Shown piece after piece: positions 6,572-9,955 of a DNA stretch of 9,955 nucleotides. A program made the translations under genes and the position numbers. How positions within the stretch are numbered: position 1 is the first letter of the stretch; the number at the start of each line of letters is the position of its first letter. This DNA comes from CAZBBC01 sp964489835 (GTDB taxonomy: Bacteria > Calditrichota > Calditrichia > JAJRVZ01), in assembly GCA_964489835.1 (NCBI GenBank), contig CAZBBC010000159.1, positions 1-9,955 of the forward strand, written 5' to 3'. The notes below the pieces were generated by a model that saw only the letters and a program-made list of their open reading frames with translations, did not search any database and had not been told where the DNA came from.

Positions 6572-7825
6572 TTAAACAATTTTTTCCCAAAAGGCAAAAT
6601 CCTTCCAGAATCCAGGATATGATTTATCGACACACCCCGGATCATCAATAACGATTCCAGGGATTCTGGTACCGGCAACGGCAAAACTCATGGCGATTCG
6701 GTGATCGTTAAAAGATTTAATAACTTCTCCCCGATAATGCTTTTGCGGTATAATGGTTAAATCCCCGTCTTTATATTCACTTCTGCCCCCAATAGCGGTG
6801 AGATTTTCCTGAATCGCCTGAATTCTATTACTTTCTTTATACTCCAACAATTTTACGTTACGTAATTTACAGACCGATCCGGTGAATAGGGATAAAACAC
6901 TCAATGCCGGAACCAGATCGGGCGTGTCCTCACAACTAACATCGAATGCTCTTTTGATCCTGCCATATATTTCAACTCTATCTGTATAGAGCATGACATC
7001 AGCACCGACCATTTGGGCAATATTCAGAATTTCTTCATCCCCCTGTAAGGAGGGGAGACTCATATTTCGCAGGGTAACTTTCACACCATTGATGAGAGCA
7101 AAAAGAATCCAGTATGATGACGCAGAAAAATCTTTTTCCACCGAGACGGTCCAGTCCAGGTTTGGCTGTTGTGCTTCGACCCGGATCTGATTTCCGGAAA
7201 AATCAACCTTTAATTTCAGACGTTTCATGAGATCGGCTGTCATTTTAATATACGGTAATGAGGGCATCCCAGTGGGAATGCGAATCAATAAATTCTTTTT
7301 CATTTTCAGGGCAGCCATCATTAATGCTGAGACTACCTGTGAAGAAGGTAAAGAGGTGAATTCAATGATACCGCCGGTGGAGTGACCGGGATGGGTCTCT
7401 AACGGGAGAGAATTATCCGTTGATTTTAGGTTATGACCTAGAACAGTTATAGCACTGAGTAATTCCGAAAAAGGACGCAGATGAAGCCGTTCAGATCCAT
7501 AAAAACGAACCGATTTATCTAAAAATGCCCCTAATGGAATTAAAAAACGGGCCGATGAACCTGAATTCCCAAGATAAATTTCATCTCCCTGCGTTTGGCC
7601 GATGGACTTTAAGACGATGATCGAATCTTTAGATTTGGTAAAAACAGCTCCCATTGTCTCCAAGGCCGCCTGGGTTATTTTTGTGTCTTCGGACATCAAA
7701 GCATTTGATATTTTTGTACATCCTTTATTTAAAGCAGCAAGGATAAATAATCGATGGGTGATGCTTTTCGATGAAGGCAGATCAATCTGACAATCCGTCG
7801 CACTATCCGGAATAATTCGATACAT
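6572..7825 (-). CDS. aroA: 3-phosphoshikimate 1-carboxyvinyltransferase (EPSP synthase)
   Basis: This cytosolic enzyme joins phosphoenolpyruvate to shikimate 3-phosphate, step 6 of the pathway. From the ATG at 7825 it has 417 residues. Conserved blocks are PSSKSITHRLFILAAL (17-32, with K20), LGNSGSSARFL (85-95), RLHLRPFSELLSAI with R117, SLPSSQVVSALMMAAL (158-173), EDTPDLVPALSV with catalytic D303, LLEYKESNRI with E331, FNDHRIAMSFAVAG (372-385) and DKSYPGFWKDF with K401. The first block has serine where PGSKS is usual, and R93 is followed by phenylalanine where E. coli has P101. A TTG at 7834 is in frame but only 2 nt after AAAGGA, too close. The ATG is 11 nt from it, so its site is also not ideal. 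The gene overlaps aroF by 23 nt, which suggests coupled translation. Confidence 0.97.
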   Translation of the reverse strand: MYRIIPDSATDCQIDLPSSKSITHRLFILAALNKGCTKISNALMSEDTKITQAALETMGAVFTKSKDSIIVLKSIGQTQGDEIYLGNSGSSARFLIPLGAFLDKSVRFYGSERLHLRPFSELLSAITVLGHNLKSTDNSLPLETHPGHSTGGIIEFTSLPSSQVVSALMMAALKMKKNLLIRIPTGMPSLPYIKMTADLMKRLKLKVDFSGNQIRVEAQQPNLDWTVSVEKDFSASSYWILFALINGVKVTLRNMSLPSLQGDEEILNIAQMVGADVMLYTDRVEIYGRIKRAFDVSCEDTPDLVPALSVLSLFTGSVCKLRNVKLLEYKESNRIQAIQENLTAIGGRSEYKDGDLTIIPQKHYRGEVIKSFNDHRIAMSFAVAGTRIPGIVIDDPGCVDKSYPGFWKDFAFWEKIV

Positions 7826-8864
7826 TCTGTTCAATATCCTTTTGTTTCTTCTTTCTTAATCCAATGACAGATTCACGTATAGCTGCCCAATCATCAAGTA
7901 ACTCATTCATCTGATCATAATTCAATGATTGATTGCCATCAGAATAAGCTTCATACGGCCGCGGGTGTACTTCGACCATTAATCCATCTGCTCCAGCTAC
8001 TAAACCTCCCAAAGAGACAGGAATAATCAAATCGGTCCGTCCGGTCGCATGGCTGGGATCTATGACAATCGGTAAATGAGATACATTTTTTATCATCGGT
8101 ACAATATTTAAATCAAAGGTATTTCGTGAGAATTCGACAAATGTTCTGATGCCCCGTTCGCATAAAATTATCTGATCATTACCTTCCGATAGTATATATT
8201 CAGCGCTCATTAGAAACTCGCTCAGAGTTGCAGAAATTCCTCGTTTAAGGAATATTGGTTTGTCCGTTTTGCCTAGTGCTTTTAACAGTTTAAAATGCTG
8301 CATATTTCGGGCACCAACCTGGAAAATATCAATATAATCATAGAGAAGATCGATATCACTGATTTCCATCACCTCTGAAACAACCGGCAGATTATTACTT
8401 TTACCTGCTTCCTGTAACCATTCGGCACCAATTTTTCCTATACCCTGAAATGCGTAGGGACTTGACCTCGGCTTAAAAACACCTCCGCGCAAGACATGTA
8501 CCCCTTTTTTAGACATTGTGCGCGCAATATCCCAAATTTGTTCTTCTGTTTCAACAGAACAGGGCCCGGCAATGATGACCGGTTCCAGGTCACCAAATCG
8601 CACATTTTTCACCGTAACGATAGTACTTTTCGGATGAAAATTGCGTGAGGCTAATTTATATGGTTCTAAAATCCGGATAACTTTTGCGACACCAGGAAAA
8701 GCTTCCAGAGCCATTTGGTCAAGATCGCGTAAATCTCCGATAATTCCCAGTATCTTTTTCTCTTTTCCCTCAGACTCATGGATTCGCGCCCCTGTTTTTG
8801 CAATATAGGTCTTTATAGTTTTAACTTCACTGTCTGTTATTCTGTCTTTTAATACGATGATCAT
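7803..8864 (-). CDS. aroF: DAHP synthase, type I-beta, with N-terminal regulatory domain
   Basis: This is the first enzyme of the shikimate pathway, condensing phosphoenolpyruvate and erythrose 4-phosphate. Of its 353 residues, about the first 75 form a ferredoxin-like domain as in Thermotoga maritima DAHP synthase, where it mediates feedback inhibition by tyrosine/phenylalanine. The (beta/alpha)8 barrel carries AGPCSVE (99-105, metal ligand C102), LRGGVFKPRSSPYAFQG (125-141, with R126 and K131), QVGARNMQ (182-189), LKRG (206-209), CERGIRTF (235-242), IDPSHATG (268-275, with H272) and VEVHP (297-301). The ATG at 8864 has a partial ribosome site (GAGAG, 7 nt away). The gene heads the aromatic cluster and is preceded by an extended -10 promoter and a possible leader hairpin, so it is the probable operon start. 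Allosteric control is inferred from the domain. The last 15 or so residues look unconserved. Confidence 0.96.
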   Translation of the reverse strand: MIIVLKDRITDSEVKTIKTYIAKTGARIHESEGKEKKILGIIGDLRDLDQMALEAFPGVAKVIRILEPYKLASRNFHPKSTIVTVKNVRFGDLEPVIIAGPCSVETEEQIWDIARTMSKKGVHVLRGGVFKPRSSPYAFQGIGKIGAEWLQEAGKSNNLPVVSEVMEISDIDLLYDYIDIFQVGARNMQHFKLLKALGKTDKPIFLKRGISATLSEFLMSAEYILSEGNDQIILCERGIRTFVEFSRNTFDLNIVPMIKNVSHLPIVIDPSHATGRTDLIIPVSLGGLVAGADGLMVEVHPRPYEAYSDGNQSLNYDQMNELLDDWAAIRESVIGLRKKKQKDIEQNVSNYSG

Positions 8865-8900
8865 AACACTACTCTCTTTTTTATAAGTCTATCGATTTAC

Positions 8901-8930
8901 CAGGCAGATCATAAGATCATTTAATACCTG
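8901..8930 (-). promoter_or_regulatory. Possible hairpin or operator in the aroF leader
   Basis: In the minus-strand transcript CAGGUA (8925-8930) can pair with UGCCUG (8901-8906), including one G-U pair. The 18-nt loop holds the direct repeat ATGATC, TT, ATGATC (8907-8920), whose GATC cores can also pair. It lies between the predicted start of transcription and the aroF ATG. It does not match a TyrR or TrpR box, and there is no T-tract. The structure is weak and this is a candidate only. Confidence 0.25.
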
Positions 8931-8940
8931 TTATTATGTT

Positions 8941-8949
8941 ATTATAGCA
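8941..8949 (-). promoter_or_regulatory. Extended -10 promoter element (TGCTATAAT) upstream of aroF
   Basis: The minus strand reads TGCTATAAT, a full match to the extended -10 form TGnTATAAT. No good -35 hexamer is present (ATAAAA at 17-nt spacing), which is tolerated when the TG is present. The upstream DNA is A/T-rich. Transcription would begin near 8934, giving a leader of about 70 nt before the aroF ATG. The upstream edge abuts the 8968-9062 inverted repeat. This is the best promoter candidate for the aromatic cluster. Confidence 0.5.
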
Positions 8950-8967
8950 AAAATTTTAAAAACTTTT

Positions 8968-9062
8968 ATCCACGGATTTCATGGATTGACACTGATTAAA
9001 TTTAGAAATTATTATTATTTTAGTTTTAATTTGTGTCCGGCTACGCCGGATAATCCGTGGAC
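8968..9062. repeat. Compound inverted repeat with CCACGGATT ends and a nested hairpin
   Basis: The ends TCCACGGATT (8969-8978) and AATCCGTGGA (9052-9061) are perfect 10-nt inverted repeats. The left arm continues as about 9-nt units (ACGGATTTC, ATGGATTGA, CACTGATTA). GACAC (8988-8992) is matched by GTGTC (9033-9037). Nested in the right side is a perfect 6-bp hairpin, TCCGGC-TAC-GCCGGA (9036-9050). The middle is almost pure A/T. It lies in the gap between rnhB and aroF. Confidence 0.8.
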
Positions 9063-9080
9063 TATTTTTTTCTTTGTTTG

Positions 9081-9096
9081 TCCCGATATATCGGGA
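9081..9096. repeat. Perfect 16-bp palindrome TCCCGATATATCGGGA
   Basis: The palindrome begins 8 nt beyond the rnhB stop codon. As RNA it can form a short hairpin. On the minus strand it is followed by an A-rich stretch and not a T-tract, so it lacks the form of an intrinsic terminator for rnhB. It could be a 3'-end stability element, a protein site or part of the neighbouring compound repeat. Confidence 0.7.
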
Positions 9097-9103
9097 TGCT
9101 GCG

Positions 9104-9727
9104 CTATGAATTAGAGAAATTAATTTTTCGTAAAAATGTCCGGCGGTGATGTTCACAGACCCCTTCGCTGATGAGTGCTTGTATATGTTCCTTTGTTCCG
9201 TATCCTTTGTTTTTACCCAGCTGGTATACCGGATACGATTCATTGATTTTTTTCATATAGTCATCACGAATGACTTTGGCAATAATTGAGGCTGCAGCCA
9301 TGGTGAATGATCTTCGGTCACCTTTAATAATTCCCTCTGAAATACAGACGCCATTATCGATACCTTCGCCATCGATCAAAGCATAATCAGGTTTAATCGT
9401 AAGGGTACCGATGGCCCTGCGCATGGCTAAAAATGTTGCTTGTCTGATATTAAAGAAATCAATCTCCTCCACCGTGGCAAGACCAACGCGCCAATCTATA
9501 GCCTCCTTACAGAGAATTTCTTTCAATTCTCTTCTTTTATTCGAGGTAATTAATTTTGAATCAGTCACTTCCGGATGGAAAAATCCCTGATTAAAAATAA
9601 CAGCACAAGCCATTACCGGCCCGGCAATCGAACCCCTCCCCACTTCATCAATCCCACAAATATGAACGATGCCTGCATTCCAGAGTTTATTTTCCAGGCT
9701 AAGACTTGTCTGTTGATCCAAATTCAT
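9104..9727 (-). CDS. rnhB: Ribonuclease HII
   Basis: This cytosolic nuclease cleaves the RNA strand of RNA-DNA hybrids and single ribonucleotides in DNA, starting ribonucleotide excision repair. The 207-residue protein is a normal length. The acidic active site is visible as D27 and E28 in GIDEVGRGSIAGPV, D119 in LIDG, and D137 in KGDRRSFTMAAASIIAKV. The D119-D137 spacing of 18 equals that of the Thermotoga enzyme. The GRG motif (30-32), DSK (56-58) and the substrate-recognition region GYGTKEH are present. The ATG at 9727 is preceded by CTTACC and has no clear Shine-Dalgarno. It is the most upstream gene in the window, and 239 nt separate it from the aromatic cluster, which probably has its own promoter. 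Confidence 0.97.
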   Translation of the reverse strand: MNLDQQTSLSLENKLWNAGIVHICGIDEVGRGSIAGPVMACAVIFNQGFFHPEVTDSKLITSNKRRELKEILCKEAIDWRVGLATVEEIDFFNIRQATFLAMRRAIGTLTIKPDYALIDGEGIDNGVCISEGIIKGDRRSFTMAAASIIAKVIRDDYMKKINESYPVYQLGKNKGYGTKEHIQALISEGVCEHHRRTFLRKINFSNS

Positions 9728-9757
9728 GGTAAGAAAAATTGATATAAAAATTTCCGA

Positions 9758-9786
9758 AAAATAATCCTCTCCGCTTCAAAAGTCAA
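9758..9786 (-). promoter_or_regulatory. Candidate sigma70-type promoter for rnhB
   Basis: On the minus strand TTGACT (9781-9786, five of six consensus bases) is followed after 17 nt by TATTTT (9758-9763, four of six). Transcription would begin near 9750, leaving a leader of about 23 nt before the rnhB ATG. The spacing is ideal, but the -10 is only fair and the DNA is A/T-rich, where such matches arise by chance. Confidence 0.35.
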
Positions 9787-9955
9787 CCACCAACCGGCCG
9801 CTCATTTAATATTGTTATGATGATCTTTTTATTTTCCTCTGTTGATATCCTTGTGAATCATTAAGCAGCTTACTAAAATAGCAATATATTTGTCCCTAAC
9901 ATCATATAGGTAATGTCAAAAATAACCACAGAGAACCTAGGGCTCACCCTTCAGG
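9787..9955. other. Upstream non-coding stretch with the start of another AACCACAGAG repeat
   Basis: No reading frame with recognisable coding content is seen here on either strand. The only notable feature is AACCACAGAGAAC at 9924-9936, whose first 10 bases are identical to the left end of the 691-777 element. Whether an inverted partner exists cannot be seen because the window ends at 9955. Confidence 0.5.

Noticed and set aside
8870..8920. Leader peptide for attenuation upstream of aroF
   Set aside because: The short frames here (ATG ATC TTA TGA and a 7-codon frame ending in TAG) contain no phenylalanine, tyrosine or tryptophan codons, and no terminator hairpin with a T-tract follows.
691..9062. 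CRISPR array or insertion sequence as the source of the repeats
   Set aside because: The repeats are not regularly spaced with unique spacers, there are no cas or transposase genes, and no target-site duplications are evident.
9062..9100. Intrinsic terminator for rnhB at the 9081-9096 palindrome
   Set aside because: On the transcribed side the palindrome is followed by an A-rich run and not by T's, so it does not have the form of an intrinsic terminator.
8956..9243. Minus-strand open frame of 95 codons overlapping the rnhB 3' end
   Set aside because: It runs through the rnhB C-terminus in another frame and then through the palindrome and the inverted repeat, and its product is low-complexity and unlike any family I recognise.

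Overview
The window reads as AT-rich chromosomal DNA from a Gram-negative bacterium. The lipid A kinase gene lpxK marks an outer membrane with lipopolysaccharide. Every recognisable gene lies on the minus strand, so transcription runs from right to left. No transposase, phage gene, CRISPR array, tRNA or rRNA was seen. The protein set and the style of intergenic repeats resemble environmental lineages such as the FCB group/Marinimicrobia-like bacteria, but this is an impression and not a placement.

Layout, in transcription order. RNase HII (rnhB, 9104-9727) comes first, with a possible sigma70-like promoter. A 239-nt gap then holds a perfect palindrome, a compound inverted repeat and an extended -10 promoter. 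Next is an aromatic amino acid cluster: DAHP synthase with a regulatory domain (aroF), EPSP synthase (aroA), an AroQ-class chorismate mutase, prephenate/arogenate dehydrogenase (tyrA), shikimate kinase (aroK), 3-dehydroquinate synthase (aroB), a PhnP-like metallo-beta-lactamase-fold hydrolase, and type II 3-dehydroquinate dehydratase (aroQ). The cluster supplies steps 1, 2, 3, 5 and 6 of the shikimate pathway plus the two steps from chorismate towards tyrosine. Shikimate dehydrogenase (aroE), chorismate synthase (aroC) and prephenate dehydratase (pheA) are not in the window. A multi-pass polysaccharide flippase and the first 225 codons of lpxK follow, a cell-envelope section.

Most junctions in the aromatic cluster are tight (overlap of 23 nt, gaps of 2, 10, 19 and 20 nt), as in an operon. 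The four gaps of more than 100 nt that lie between two genes each contain an inverted repeat built from short tandem units of 7 or about 9 nt. The arms belong to four different sequence families: AACCACAGAG/CACGAAG, GGGAACT, CAAATNN and CCACGGATT. One of them has run into the 3' end of tyrA and encodes its last residues. These repeats are the least explained structure in the window; the genes themselves are ordinary, well-conserved enzymes.

Several genes appear to start at codons that need Shine-Dalgarno evidence to choose: TTG for aroK, GTG for aroQ, and internal ATGs for aroA, aroB and the chorismate mutase. These choices are explained in the entries.
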